In this document: piece after piece, positions 53,430-62,072 of the stretch
Numbering within the stretch: position 1 is the stretch's first letter
Layout: every line of letters begins with the position of its first letter
Assembly: GCA_031323845.1 (NCBI GenBank)
Contig: JAVIYP010000009.1
Coordinates: forward strand, 1 to 64,000
From: PUPG01 sp031323845
Lineage (GTDB): Bacteria > Bacteroidota > Bacteroidia > Bacteroidales > UBA7960
Length of the DNA: 64,000 nucleotides
Direction of reading: 5' to 3'
Program-made: the position numbers and the translations under genes
The notes under the pieces: model-generated
Told to the model about the DNA's origin: nothing
The model's database searches: none
The model's input: only the letters and a program-made list of their open reading frames with translations

Positions 53430-54317
53430 TTATCTCTCTTTACGAACTACCAGAAAAAGATTGATCCCAAGCGGTTCGCTGATTACAGTTGCGGCGGATT
53501 GCGGGATGCCCGCCTGCTCAGCAAAATGCTGCAGTTCCTCCTCTGACCGATGGTAAAGAAACCAGTCACCCAAAACCTCCATAATTTTTCTTGAAGGATT
53601 CTCCGTGTTAAAATTCCCGATAACCATCTTGCCTCCGGCTATTATGAATTCATAATACCTTTTCAGCAGGAACACGAAGTGTTTGTCTTTAAAGTAATCA
53701 AAAAGGCCGGCGCTCCAGATAAGATCATATTTTTTTTCAGGGGTGAAACGTATTACATTCTTATGTTGAAAGTTTAAACAATGCATGAAAGCCTTGTTCT
53801 TTTGCTTTGCATAGTCGATGGCACGCTGATCCAGGTCAATCAGGTCGAAGGCAAGCTTGTTTTCCGGTGTCTCTTTGAGGTATTCATTGACCTCCGTAAC
53901 CGGACCGCTCCCAAGGATTAAAACATTCAAGGTGCGACCTGAAGATGCTTCGTTGAGCTCTTTAAGCATCTCTATGGCCAGCTTTTTACGGTTCACAACG
54001 GCTATGGCTGCCGGCAAGCGATGAAAAAACTGATCCCATTTCCGGTACCTTGGGTCCGGGCTGATAAAATGCTGATATATTTTTTCTATAATGAAAAAAT
54101 CGCCATTGTATCCAAAAGGTTTGCAGAATGAAAAACCGATAATGGTTCCCGGATTCAATATGGGCTCCATAAGTTTTCTTAGCGATTCAATTTCGCCGGC
54201 AGAAAGTCTGTCAATTATTTCAAGAATATGGTCATAATCATCCGGGTCCGGACCACCATTATGCATCATATCCCGAATAAACGCCTCAATTAAATCATTG
54301 TCAGCAGTTGTCCTCAT
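53430..54317 (-). CDS. PhcB-family SAM-dependent methyltransferase
   Basis: A 295-residue protein. The N-terminal part has the signature GFSFCKPFGYNGDFFIIEKIY followed by AAIAVVNRKKLAIEML, and the C-terminal part is a class I methyltransferase: LNVLILGSGPVTEVNEYL (SAM glycine loop), LIDLDQRAIDYA and DLIWSAGLFDYF, KMVIGNFN. This combination is that of the family annotated as extracellular-factor 3-hydroxypalmitate methyl ester biosynthesis protein (PhcB of Ralstonia), which methylates a 3-hydroxy fatty acid to make a quorum signal. The chemistry in this organism is not shown. It is last in a four-gene operon with three signalling proteins, starting 27 bases after the LytTR response regulator. 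Confidence 0.72.
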   Translation of the reverse strand: MRTTADNDLIEAFIRDMMHNGGPDPDDYDHILEIIDRLSAGEIESLRKLMEPILNPGTIIGFSFCKPFGYNGDFFIIEKIYQHFISPDPRYRKWDQFFHRLPAAIAVVNRKKLAIEMLKELNEASSGRTLNVLILGSGPVTEVNEYLKETPENKLAFDLIDLDQRAIDYAKQKNKAFMHCLNFQHKNVIRFTPEKKYDLIWSAGLFDYFKDKHFVFLLKRYYEFIIAGGKMVIGNFNTENPSRKIMEVLGDWFLYHRSEEELQHFAEQAGIPQSAATVISEPLGINLFLVVRKER

Positions 54318-54344
54318 TTGGAACTATGTTAAGCAAAAAAGAAA

Positions 54345-55097
54345 TTATTTCCCGAGCATGGCTTCCAGGAGGTTTTTGTGCTCTTCGTCAACCGTGATCA
54401 CAGTCATGGTATCGGCCATGATCAGTTCAGGGTATTTCGCAATAAATACTTTGTCAAGATTGATAATATAATCGCTGCTTACCCTTACAAAGGCGTTTTC
54501 AGGAAGCTTCTTTTCGACTTCTTCCAGCGGTTCAATAATGGTGATAACTTCATCGCGAAGGTGTATTTTTGTCTGTAGGCCGCTTTGCTCAGCAAAGTAT
54601 ACGTTCGGCAGGTTAATCTTTTCGAGGCCTTTTTCACCTGTCAGGATGATCTGGCTCTTAACTTTCTGGTTTGACTTGAAAAAAGTGTTGAATTGATCAC
54701 TTTCGATCTTCGACTGGATGTCGTTTTCAAACTTATATCGTGCAATTTCAATATTAGTTTGCAATTCTTTTTCTGAGAATGGTTTGATGATGTATCCGTA
54801 GGGAAGAGAGATTTTTGCTTTTTCGATTGTCGGTAAATCAGCATTGGCCGTAAGAAAGATCACCGGCACATCATGCTTTTGCCTGATTATGGTAGCCGCT
54901 TCAATGCCGGTCATGTCTCCCTTGAGTGAAATATCCATAAGGATCAGGTCCGGAAGTTTTTTTTCGACTTCGTCAATGGCCGCTTGTCCGGAAGGAAGGG
55001 TGTTTTGAACATTGTAACCCAGACTGATCAGGCTTTCTTCAATGTCTGCCGCCACAAGAAATTCGTCTTCAACAACTAAGATATTTAATTTGCTCAT
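54345..55097 (-). CDS. LytTR-family response regulator
   Basis: A 250-residue two-domain regulator. Residues about 1-125 are a receiver domain: acidic pocket ILVVEDEFLVA, phosphoacceptor Asp in DLILMDISLKG, Thr in FLTANAD, Lys in YGYIIKPFSE. After a linker comes a LytTR DNA-binding domain (about 155-250; NLPNVYFAEQSGLQTKIHL, NAFVRVSSDYIINLDKVFIA). The start at ATG 55097 (MSKLNILVVEDE) is chosen because it begins exactly at the receiver; a longer frame would overlap the upstream gene by 65 bases. Ten bases separate it from that gene. Confidence 0.87.
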   Translation of the reverse strand: MSKLNILVVEDEFLVAADIEESLISLGYNVQNTLPSGQAAIDEVEKKLPDLILMDISLKGDMTGIEAATIIRQKHDVPVIFLTANADLPTIEKAKISLPYGYIIKPFSEKELQTNIEIARYKFENDIQSKIESDQFNTFFKSNQKVKSQIILTGEKGLEKINLPNVYFAEQSGLQTKIHLRDEVITIIEPLEEVEKKLPENAFVRVSSDYIINLDKVFIAKYPELIMADTMTVITVDEEHKNLLEAMLGK

Positions 55098-55107
55098 TTT
55101 CGTTTTA

Positions 55108-56172
55108 TTAAGTTTTAAACTGAAGTATATATTTTGCCCCAAGTGAAAAATCATGGGTGAGTTCTGCATCAATCTGTTGTGCCAGTTTGTGAACGATTCG
55201 CATGCCCAGTGATTTCGATTTCAGCGGATTAAATGATTCATCCATTCCAACGCCATTGTCGGCCACCGTAAGCTCGAACATCTTGTTTCCGGTTTTTTTC
55301 AGAGAAATATATATGAGACCGTTATCCCTATCATTAAAAGCATGTTTGAATGAATTGGAAATCAGCTCGTTGATTATCAATCCACAAGGAATTCCTACAT
55401 CCAGAGGCAGATAAACGTCATCAATATTGTATTTGAAAGTGATCTTCTGCTGCATCGTATAATAAGTCCGTGCAATGTTGTTTGCCAGGCTTTTCACATA
55501 ATTGGGAAATTGAATATTGGCAAGGTTTTCGTGCAGATAAAGATTCTCATGCACCAGGGCCATGGAGCGGATACGGTTTCGGCTTTCAGCAAGCACTGTC
55601 TGCAACCGGACATCATCCACCAACCGCTCCTGCATTTTCAGGATGCTGGAAATAATCTGCATATTGTTCTTCACACGATGGTGAACTTCTTTCAGCAGTA
55701 CATCCTTTTCATCCAGTGATCTCTTTAGTTTCTTTTCTGCAACTCTTCTTTTGATCTCCTTTTCAGCAAGAGACTTTTTGAGCAGGATATTGTCTGCCTG
55801 CTCATTGATCAATGCGAACAACTTTTCCGGATCAACAGGTTTAACAAGATAGCCATTTACACCCAGATCAATGGCCTCCAAAAAATATTCCTTAATACTA
55901 TAGGCCGACATTACGATCACCCTCAACTCCTCATTGGTTTGGGTTTCCTTTATATGACGGATCATATCCAGTCCATGCATGATGGGCATATTAATATCCG
56001 TAATGATCAGGTCGGGCTTATGCTCCTGGTATATTTCAAGTCCTTCAAGGCCGTTTTCGGCAAGAAATAATGCACCTGCCTTATCCCTTAACATTTTCTC
56101 ATAATAACTGCGGGTTGCCCGGTTATCCTCAACAAAAAGCATTGATATATCGCTAATGGGAAGCTTATCCAT
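55108..56172 (-). CDS. Response regulator with C-terminal histidine kinase
   Basis: A 354-residue protein with no membrane segment. Residues about 8-128 form a receiver domain (LFVEDNRATRSYYE, Asp in DLIITDINMP, Lys in GYLVKPVDPE). A coiled-coil linker (about 130-160) leads into a HisKA_2-type dimerisation domain with the His in LKEVHHRVKNNMQIISS, and a HATPase_c domain (about 245-354; LIINELISNSFKHAF, VADNGVGMD, LGMRIVHKLA). A receiver followed by a kinase is the arrangement of Ralstonia PhcR. The signal may thus pass from a receiver state to a second phosphorelay. The operon order is six-TM hybrid kinase, this gene, LytTR regulator, PhcB-family methyltransferase. Confidence 0.87.
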   Translation of the reverse strand: MDKLPISDISMLFVEDNRATRSYYEKMLRDKAGALFLAENGLEGLEIYQEHKPDLIITDINMPIMHGLDMIRHIKETQTNEELRVIVMSAYSIKEYFLEAIDLGVNGYLVKPVDPEKLFALINEQADNILLKKSLAEKEIKRRVAEKKLKRSLDEKDVLLKEVHHRVKNNMQIISSILKMQERLVDDVRLQTVLAESRNRIRSMALVHENLYLHENLANIQFPNYVKSLANNIARTYYTMQQKITFKYNIDDVYLPLDVGIPCGLIINELISNSFKHAFNDRDNGLIYISLKKTGNKMFELTVADNGVGMDESFNPLKSKSLGMRIVHKLAQQIDAELTHDFSLGAKYILQFKT

Positions 56173-56206
56173 AAAAAGAATAAAGAAGTGGCAGATTAAA
56201 GAAGTG

Positions 56207-58021
56207 TCAAATATATTGTGAAATCAAATTCAGAAGTTCATTCAGATTATATGGCTTTGAGATATAATCCGTACAACCTGCCTGGATACTTATTTCACGA
56301 TCCTCAACCATTGCATAGGATGTTTGGGCAATAATAGGTATTCGCGGATCGTGTAAACGTATCTCCCTGGTTGCCTCGTACCCGTCTTTTATAGGCATTC
56401 GTAAATCCATAAGAATCAAATCAATATCTTTTCTTTCCAAAAAAGTGTCTATAGCTTCCTGTCCGTTTTTGACCCATATTAAAGTTGCACCGGTTTTTTT
56501 CAGGACACTTTTTATCAGGAGAAAGTTCGTTGTTACATCTTCTGCAACAAGGATGGTTTTATTATTCCAGTTGAATGACATCTTGTTCGGTTTTGGGGAC
56601 TGTTTTTGATGATTTGACTGAGAGCCTCGCTCAAAGGGTATCGTGAAATAAAAAACTGAGCCTTTATCCAGGGCACTTTCTACCCATATTTTGCCTCCCA
56701 TAAGTTCAACAAAAGCCTTGGATATGGCCAAACCGAGTCCTGCACCCTCATGCTTTGGCTGGTGATTCACTACAATCTGCATAAACCTGTCGAAGATCAC
56801 TTCCTGCTGTTTAGGTGCAATGCCTACGCCGGTGTCTTTAACAAAAAAGAGCAACTCTTTTTCGTGAAACGAATAACCGGCTTCCACATGTCCTTTGTGA
56901 GTGAATTTGAAAGCATTGCTGAGCAAGTTGATCATCACCTGTTTTATACGGGTATTGTCAGCGATTATAATTGATTCCGGCCCATCAACTTCTTCGTGGA
57001 TGGTAAGTGTTACCTTGCCGGAATTTATTTTCTCTTCTTTTTTGAAAAAGTCGTAGATCTCAGAGAACAGATGATTCAGGGAAAACTCCATTTTGTTCAG
57101 TGTGATCATCCCAACCTCTATTTTGGAGAGGTCAATAATATCATTTATTAATGCGAGTAAGTGCTGACCATTGTCATCAATAATATTTAAAAACTCATTG
57201 ATTTCTTCAGGATCACTCGTTTGACGCAATAACTGTGTGAAACCAAGAATGCCATTCATTGGAGTTCTGATTTCGTGGCTCATATTGGCCAAAAAAGCGG
57301 ATTTTAGTTTGTCGGATTGTTCCGCACGTTCCTTGGCTTCCTGCAACTGTGCTGTTCTCTTTTTTACCTTCTGCTCCAAATTTCTGTTTGCTTCCTCGAT
57401 CTGCTCGGTTTTGGCATCCAATTGCTTTTTCAGGTAAAAATCACGGCGGGTGAAATACTCGATATTGTATGCGGCAAACATGCCAATAACGTTAGCGGCA
57501 ACATAAAAGAAGTTGTTGTTGATTATCAGTTCCATGGAAGTGTCTGAGAAAAAAAACGCTCCGGCATTATAAATGATAAGGGTAGTCCAACCGGCAATGG
57601 TGGCGTAAAAGAAACGCAGCTTAATAAAAAAGTATCCGGCAAAAAAAACAAGCATCAATCCGCCATAATAAGTGTAATTTTCGGGAATCATGATTAGCAT
57701 CAATGTGATGCCACCTCCGGCAACAACAAAGGCAAAAATGAGTAAATACTGCCATATGTTTTTAAAAAACCGGAAAAAAGAAAAGATCAATATCAACGAC
57801 AAAACCGGTATGACGAAGCCAAACCGGATAACCCAAAAGGTCTGTTTGAAGTCAGCAACCAATAAGGTGTCAAGAAATCCAAAAAAGCCGTACATAATGG
57901 TTACAAGCAACAACGCAAAGCGAAACTGCCATAATGAATCTACATAGTAGCGCTGAAGGAATTCATTTTCATATTCCTTCTGAAATGCCAAACTGATCGG
58001 GTTAATATTCATTTCACCCAT
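56207..58021 (-). CDS. Six-TM hybrid histidine kinase
   Basis: A 604-residue membrane kinase. Six hydrophobic segments (about residues 34-53, 62-84, 88-111, 117-133, 136-158, 167-186) form a sensor without a large extracellular domain. A coiled coil (about 195-235) leads to HisKA (His in FLANMSHEIRTPMNGILG), HATPase_c (NLLSNAFKFTHKG, GTGVGIA-like KDTGVGIAPK, GAGLGLAISKAFVE) and a C-terminal receiver (Asp in DLILMDLRMPIKDGYEA). Multi-TM sensors with such tails include PhcS and CqsS/LqsS, which sense membrane-permeable autoinducers. It heads the four-gene operon, and a -7 box lies about 77 bases upstream. Confidence 0.87.
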   Translation of the reverse strand: MGEMNINPISLAFQKEYENEFLQRYYVDSLWQFRFALLLVTIMYGFFGFLDTLLVADFKQTFWVIRFGFVIPVLSLILIFSFFRFFKNIWQYLLIFAFVVAGGGITLMLIMIPENYTYYGGLMLVFFAGYFFIKLRFFYATIAGWTTLIIYNAGAFFFSDTSMELIINNNFFYVAANVIGMFAAYNIEYFTRRDFYLKKQLDAKTEQIEEANRNLEQKVKKRTAQLQEAKERAEQSDKLKSAFLANMSHEIRTPMNGILGFTQLLRQTSDPEEINEFLNIIDDNGQHLLALINDIIDLSKIEVGMITLNKMEFSLNHLFSEIYDFFKKEEKINSGKVTLTIHEEVDGPESIIIADNTRIKQVMINLLSNAFKFTHKGHVEAGYSFHEKELLFFVKDTGVGIAPKQQEVIFDRFMQIVVNHQPKHEGAGLGLAISKAFVELMGGKIWVESALDKGSVFYFTIPFERGSQSNHQKQSPKPNKMSFNWNNKTILVAEDVTTNFLLIKSVLKKTGATLIWVKNGQEAIDTFLERKDIDLILMDLRMPIKDGYEATREIRLHDPRIPIIAQTSYAMVEDREISIQAGCTDYISKPYNLNELLNLISQYI

Positions 58022-58097
58022 GTCAGGAATCGTTAAAAAAATGAAACATCATTGGCTTAACAAACAGTGATCATATCCGCCGACTCTTTTAACTAAA

Positions 58098-58105
58098 CAA
58101 ATATA
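58098..58105 (-). promoter_or_regulatory. -7 box for the kinase/methyltransferase operon
   Basis: Minus strand TATATTTG, an exact TAnnTTTG match, about 77 bases before the hybrid kinase start. No terminators are seen inside the operon, so this promoter could drive all four genes. Confidence 0.5.
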
Positions 58106-58302
58106 AAGTTTTTTTACATTGGTTTTTATTCAAAAAATAATAAATGGTTGATGAACTTTTGTTTCCTGTTAACATTACGTTACCTGATAAAGCATCTTGA
58201 ATATACTTTTATTATGCTCTATACATTCATTTCAAACATAAAAAAAAGATCAGGAAAAGCTCCTTACCATCCTTGGGAGAGACCAGGTTTCTGTCAGAAA
58301 AA

Positions 58303-58331
58303 AGTATCAGTAGTATATCAGTAGTATATCA
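58303..58331. repeat. 11-base tandem repeat
   Basis: GTAGTATATCA occurs twice in tandem (58310-58320, 58321-58331), preceded by a partial unit AGTATCA (58303-58309). The rest of 58022-58405 holds only the operon promoter and A+T-rich DNA. Confidence 0.55.
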
Positions 58332-58405
58332 GTTGAGGGCAAAATAACTGTAAGCTGCAATCTGCCGTCGACCTGAGGCCTAACAGACAATCTTTGCATC
58401 ATTTT

Positions 58406-59230
58406 TTAAAGTGCTTTTTTCCTGAACATGTTAAGACCCTTGCTGTATACAGTCATATATGGCAGAGCTTCCAGGTGAAAAGGTTCATGGCTGCCGGCGA
58501 GCAATATCCCGCCTTCGGTGAGTCGTTCCGTCATTTTCCTGAACAATGCAACCGCCCTTTCCTGTTCAAAATACATGCCCACCAGGTTTTTGCAAAAGAT
58601 CAGGTCAAAAGGCCCATCCGGCATCGTTTGACGGATATCCTGCCGGAGGAAAGTTACCATTTCGCACAGGTTGCGATCCAGACAATACAAGCCCTCCTTT
58701 TTCCTGAATGACCCTTTAAGCAATGTCTTGGGAACATCTTTGATGCTACCACCCGGGTAGCAGGCATCGGCAGCACGCTGCAGCATATACCCGTCAATAT
58801 CCGTGGCTATGATCTCTATCCGCTGCCCGGGTATTTGTTGTGAAACCCAGTGACGCCATACCAGCGCCAGGCTATAGGCCTCCTCACCTGAAGCACATCC
58901 GGCCGACCAGCAGCGCAACGCACGTTGTTCTTTCAGTGCCCGTTGTGCCAGAACTGCCAGCACTTTATCACCAAGTACCTGCCAGGATTTATAATCCCTG
59001 AAAAACCTCGAAATGGTGATGCGCGTAAAGGTGTCCAGCGTGCTCCATTCTTCAGGATGATCCTCCAGGTAAACCCGATATGCCGCGAAACCCGGCAAAC
59101 GCAGTTCCCCGATGCGGGTCTGGATTTTCCGGCATACCTGCCGCCTTACTTTCCTGTATCCCTCCCGGCGAAGGCCCAGGCGGGGAAGCGCCCATTGCAG
59201 AAAATGTTGACATTCGTTGGTGTTACTCAT
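58406..59230 (-). CDS. CheR-type protein-glutamate methyltransferase
   Basis: A 274-residue protein with an N-terminal CheR_N helical domain (about 1-90) and a C-terminal SAM-dependent CheR domain (about 95-270; RCWSAGCASGEEAYSLALVW, IIATDIDGYMLQRAADACY, FDLIFCKNLVGMYFEQE, GGILLAGSHEP). CheR methylates glutamates on chemoreceptors, but no receptor, CheA or CheB gene is in the window; stand-alone CheR proteins sometimes work with other receptors or are fused to kinases. The NVLIYF-type motif is degenerate (CKNLVGMYF). The start at ATG 59230 removes a poorly conserved 37-codon extension. Located just upstream of the signalling operon on the same strand, with 384 bases between. Confidence 0.83.
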   Translation of the reverse strand: MSNTNECQHFLQWALPRLGLRREGYRKVRRQVCRKIQTRIGELRLPGFAAYRVYLEDHPEEWSTLDTFTRITISRFFRDYKSWQVLGDKVLAVLAQRALKEQRALRCWSAGCASGEEAYSLALVWRHWVSQQIPGQRIEIIATDIDGYMLQRAADACYPGGSIKDVPKTLLKGSFRKKEGLYCLDRNLCEMVTFLRQDIRQTMPDGPFDLIFCKNLVGMYFEQERAVALFRKMTERLTEGGILLAGSHEPFHLEALPYMTVYSKGLNMFRKKAL

Positions 59231-59430
59231 CGTAATTGCTTGCTGACAGTTACATCCTTCCCTGCCCGACTGACCATTGCTGCCGGTTTGCCTGCGACAA
59301 TCGTATCCTGTAAAAATAAGACAACCGGACCAAACGCCCAAGTAAAATAATAACTACTTTTACTGCCAACATTCCTCTGCTGACTTTATGATCTACTCTT
59401 CTTTTATGGATATTGATTAAGAACGCTTTG

Positions 59431-59513
59431 TGCCTGATTACGAGTAGTACATGAACAGGTTTACGGAGTCGCAAACCTCTCCGTAAACCTCCGGACAGAT
59501 CAGGCAGTGTCCG
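59431..59513 (+). ncRNA. Possible structured RNA with pseudoknot potential
   Basis: AGGTTTACGGAG (59457-59468) and CTCCGTAAACCT (59479-59490) form a perfect 12-base-pair hairpin with a 10-base loop. CGGACA (59492-59497) and TGTCCG (59508-59513) form a second hairpin; its loop holds ATCAGGCA (59499-59506), fully complementary to TGCCTGAT (59431-59438) upstream of hairpin 1. Neither hairpin is followed by a T-run, so they are not simple terminators. The element lies in the gap 59231-59652 upstream of an FtsX permease gene. Palindromes mean either strand could be the functional one. Confidence 0.4.
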
Positions 59514-59652
59514 ATTTCGGAAAAAATGTTCAAAAATGTACGTTTTCTGTAAGGCTTTGCTAAATCAACGGTTCTGTAAAATAAAGATAATGTGCATATT
59601 GAGTTGCAAGGCAGGGATTTTGATCTAAAAATGTGTTGCTAATTCATTCAAG

Positions 59653-62043
59653 ATGATACGAAACTATCTCCTGCTCGCCTTCCGAAACATGAAACGGCAA
59701 ACTGCGGTAACCCTGATCAATGTGCTTGGGCTGGCATCGGCCATGGCTGCAACCATTATTCTTTCCCTGTTTGTGATCCATGAGCGCAGTTTTGAGCAAA
59801 TGCACGACAACGCCCCTGATATTTACAGAACCATCACCAGGTTTCACGGGCGTTTCGATTCAACCATCCCATACACACTCGCCCTGGCAGGACCCAGCCT
59901 TGCTGAAAACATCCCGGAGATCAGGTCTTTTTCAAGGATTTTCCCAAGGCACACCACGCTGGAGCTGGACGGCAACCAGTTTATAAACAATCGTATTTTC
60001 TATGTAGACTCATGTTTTCATGAAATTTTCAGCTTCCCCGTACTGGAAGGCGATCCCGCCAGTGCCCTCAACAATCCATCGCACATCATATTAACCAGGA
60101 CGCTTGCAGAAAAACTATTTCCCGGCAGATCCGCCGCCGGACAAGTGGTGGAGATGGATGTGTTATGGATTGATGTTGAAAGAGATCAGCTGAGCACCGA
60201 ACGAAGGCCCTTTGTTGTAGGCGCCGTTTTGGAAGACCCTCCAACCAACACCCACCTGCAATTCGAGGTCCTGGCACCCCTGCTGATCATCCCTGATGAA
60301 CAGCAGAACCAGCTGCAGAATTTTTTCTCGACCTATCTGCTCCTGGATGCCCCGCTTGACGATGCGCTGGAAGAAAAAATCACCAGCTTCGCCACCAATA
60401 CGATATTGGATGTTGTTGGCGAGCACTACCAGGTAACCATCTATTTGCAGAACCTGAAAGACATTCACTTTGGCCGGCAGCTCGATACCGATCTGAACCC
60501 AGGGGGTAATTTCCAGAACATAATCATCATGACAGGCCTGGCAATTTTCATTCTCACCATCGCTGTCTTTAACTTTATCAACCTGATAACTGCCCGGTCC
60601 GACAAAAGAATTGTCGAAGCAGGCATCAGGAAGGTTGCCGGTGCGCAAAAGAAAAACATTGTATTCCAGTTCCTGGGCGAATCGGTGCTGACGGCCTTTA
60701 TTGCATTGGTAGTTTCGCTCTTCCTGGTGGAGTTTTTCCTTCCTCCGTTTTCTGCCTTACTGGAGCGTGATCTGGCGCTTTACGACTTTTTTGGTTTTTC
60801 GCTGGTTGTTTCCTTGATAGCCTTGGCGGTGATGGTCGGGTTGATCGCCGGTCTTTATCCTGCGATCAGCTTTGCAAGCCATCAGCCTGCCGACATTCTG
60901 AAAGGCCAGCTCCATACGGGACGAAAAGCCCCGTTTCTGCGCATTATTCTCGTGGTTGCACAGTTTGTCATCGTGGTTTTTCTCATTACCTTCCTTTGGG
61001 TGGTCGATAATCAGATCCGTTTTATGAAGCATGACGATCTGGGCTTCGACAGGGAAAATGTGCTGCTGTTCAGGGGGCTGACTCCAGGCATTCAGTCGTC
61101 GTACCCGGTGCTGAAACACGACCTGCTGCAGCTGCCCGAAGTATCGGCAGTAACCGCTTCACAGGCCGTGCCCGGCTGGGGTGGAAGCGGCCAGTTTTTC
61201 CGGTTGCGCGGTCAGCATCCCAGCGAGGCCATCCCAATCATTTATTTTGCAACCATTGACGAATTTATTGATTTCTACGACATTACCCTCCTGGAAGGCC
61301 GCTGGCTCGACGAAAGGATACAGACCGACAATTATGAATACGTGGTAACTATGGAAACGGTGCGCAGGCTTGGCCTGGAGGATCCGGTGGGTGCGGATGT
61401 GTCGTTATGGGAATATCATGGCAAAATCATTGGCGTGGTGGAGGATTTCCATTTTCAGAGCCTTCATGAACCTATCAAACCACTGGTTTTTAATCGGTAT
61501 TTCGATGAGATCAGGATTGTTTCGGTAAAAGTGAACAGCAGCAATTTACCGGCAGCCCGCGAAAGGATTGAACAGGTGTTCATGCAAACAGATCAGGCTT
61601 ACGGTGTTAACAGCATCTGGCTCGATGATGTCTTTTCCCAAACATATCGTTTTGAAGAAAGGAGTTTCAAAATCATCCTGTATGCTTCGCTCATTGCAAT
61701 CATCATTGCCTTGCTTGGTTTATACGGTTTGTCGAGCTACATGGTGCAGTCGCGCCGCCGGGAGATAAGCCTGAGAAAGGTAATGGGGGCGTCGCTGACA
61801 CAGATCATGATAGTGTTTTTCAGGGTGATCCTGAAGTGGGTTTTTATAGCCATTGTTATTGCGTGGCCTCTGGCATGGCTGGTTGCAGACCGCTGGCTTG
61901 ATAATTTCGCTTACCAGATCAACCTTACTCCACGTTTTTTCCTGGTGTCTGCCGCCGTTACACTGGGCGTTGCCTCGCTTACGGTCATTCACCAGGTTTT
62001 TGCTGCTGCCCGCCGTTCACCGGTGGATGCACTGAAAACGTGA
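59653..62043 (+). CDS. FtsX-like (MacB-type) ABC permease
   Basis: A 796-residue inner-membrane protein of the same expanded FtsX group as the gene at 48865. First helix in TLINVLGLASAMAATIILSLFV; periplasmic MacB_PCD-like domain (about 50-280); first FtsX core (about 285-420; EAGIRKVAGAQKKNIVFQFL); second periplasmic domain (about 450-665); final FtsX core with EISLRKVMGASLTQIMIVFF. It probably forms part of an ABC export or signalling system, with ATPase elsewhere. The next gene, another member of this family, begins 29 bases after the stop. Confidence 0.88.
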   Translation: MIRNYLLLAFRNMKRQTAVTLINVLGLASAMAATIILSLFVIHERSFEQMHDNAPDIYRTITRFHGRFDSTIPYTLALAGPSLAENIPEIRSFSRIFPRHTTLELDGNQFINNRIFYVDSCFHEIFSFPVLEGDPASALNNPSHIILTRTLAEKLFPGRSAAGQVVEMDVLWIDVERDQLSTERRPFVVGAVLEDPPTNTHLQFEVLAPLLIIPDEQQNQLQNFFSTYLLLDAPLDDALEEKITSFATNTILDVVGEHYQVTIYLQNLKDIHFGRQLDTDLNPGGNFQNIIIMTGLAIFILTIAVFNFINLITARSDKRIVEAGIRKVAGAQKKNIVFQFLGESVLTAFIALVVSLFLVEFFLPPFSALLERDLALYDFFGFSLVVSLIALAVMVGLIAGLYPAISFASHQPADILKGQLHTGRKAPFLRIILVVAQFVIVVFLITFLWVVDNQIRFMKHDDLGFDRENVLLFRGLTPGIQSSYPVLKHDLLQLPEVSAVTASQAVPGWGGSGQFFRLRGQHPSEAIPIIYFATIDEFIDFYDITLLEGRWLDERIQTDNYEYVVTMETVRRLGLEDPVGADVSLWEYHGKIIGVVEDFHFQSLHEPIKPLVFNRYFDEIRIVSVKVNSSNLPAARERIEQVFMQTDQAYGVNSIWLDDVFSQTYRFEERSFKIILYASLIAIIIALLGLYGLSSYMVQSRRREISLRKVMGASLTQIMIVFFRVILKWVFIAIVIAWPLAWLVADRWLDNFAYQINLTPRFFLVSAAVTLGVASLTVIHQVFAAARRSPVDALKT

Positions 62044-62072
62044 CAGGAACTGACAAAATAATTGCAGCCATC

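Noticed and set aside
53430..58021. Chemotaxis-like operon together with CheR
   Set aside because: No CheA, CheW, CheB or receptor domains; the kinases are of HisKA and HisKA_2 type and not P1/CheA-like.
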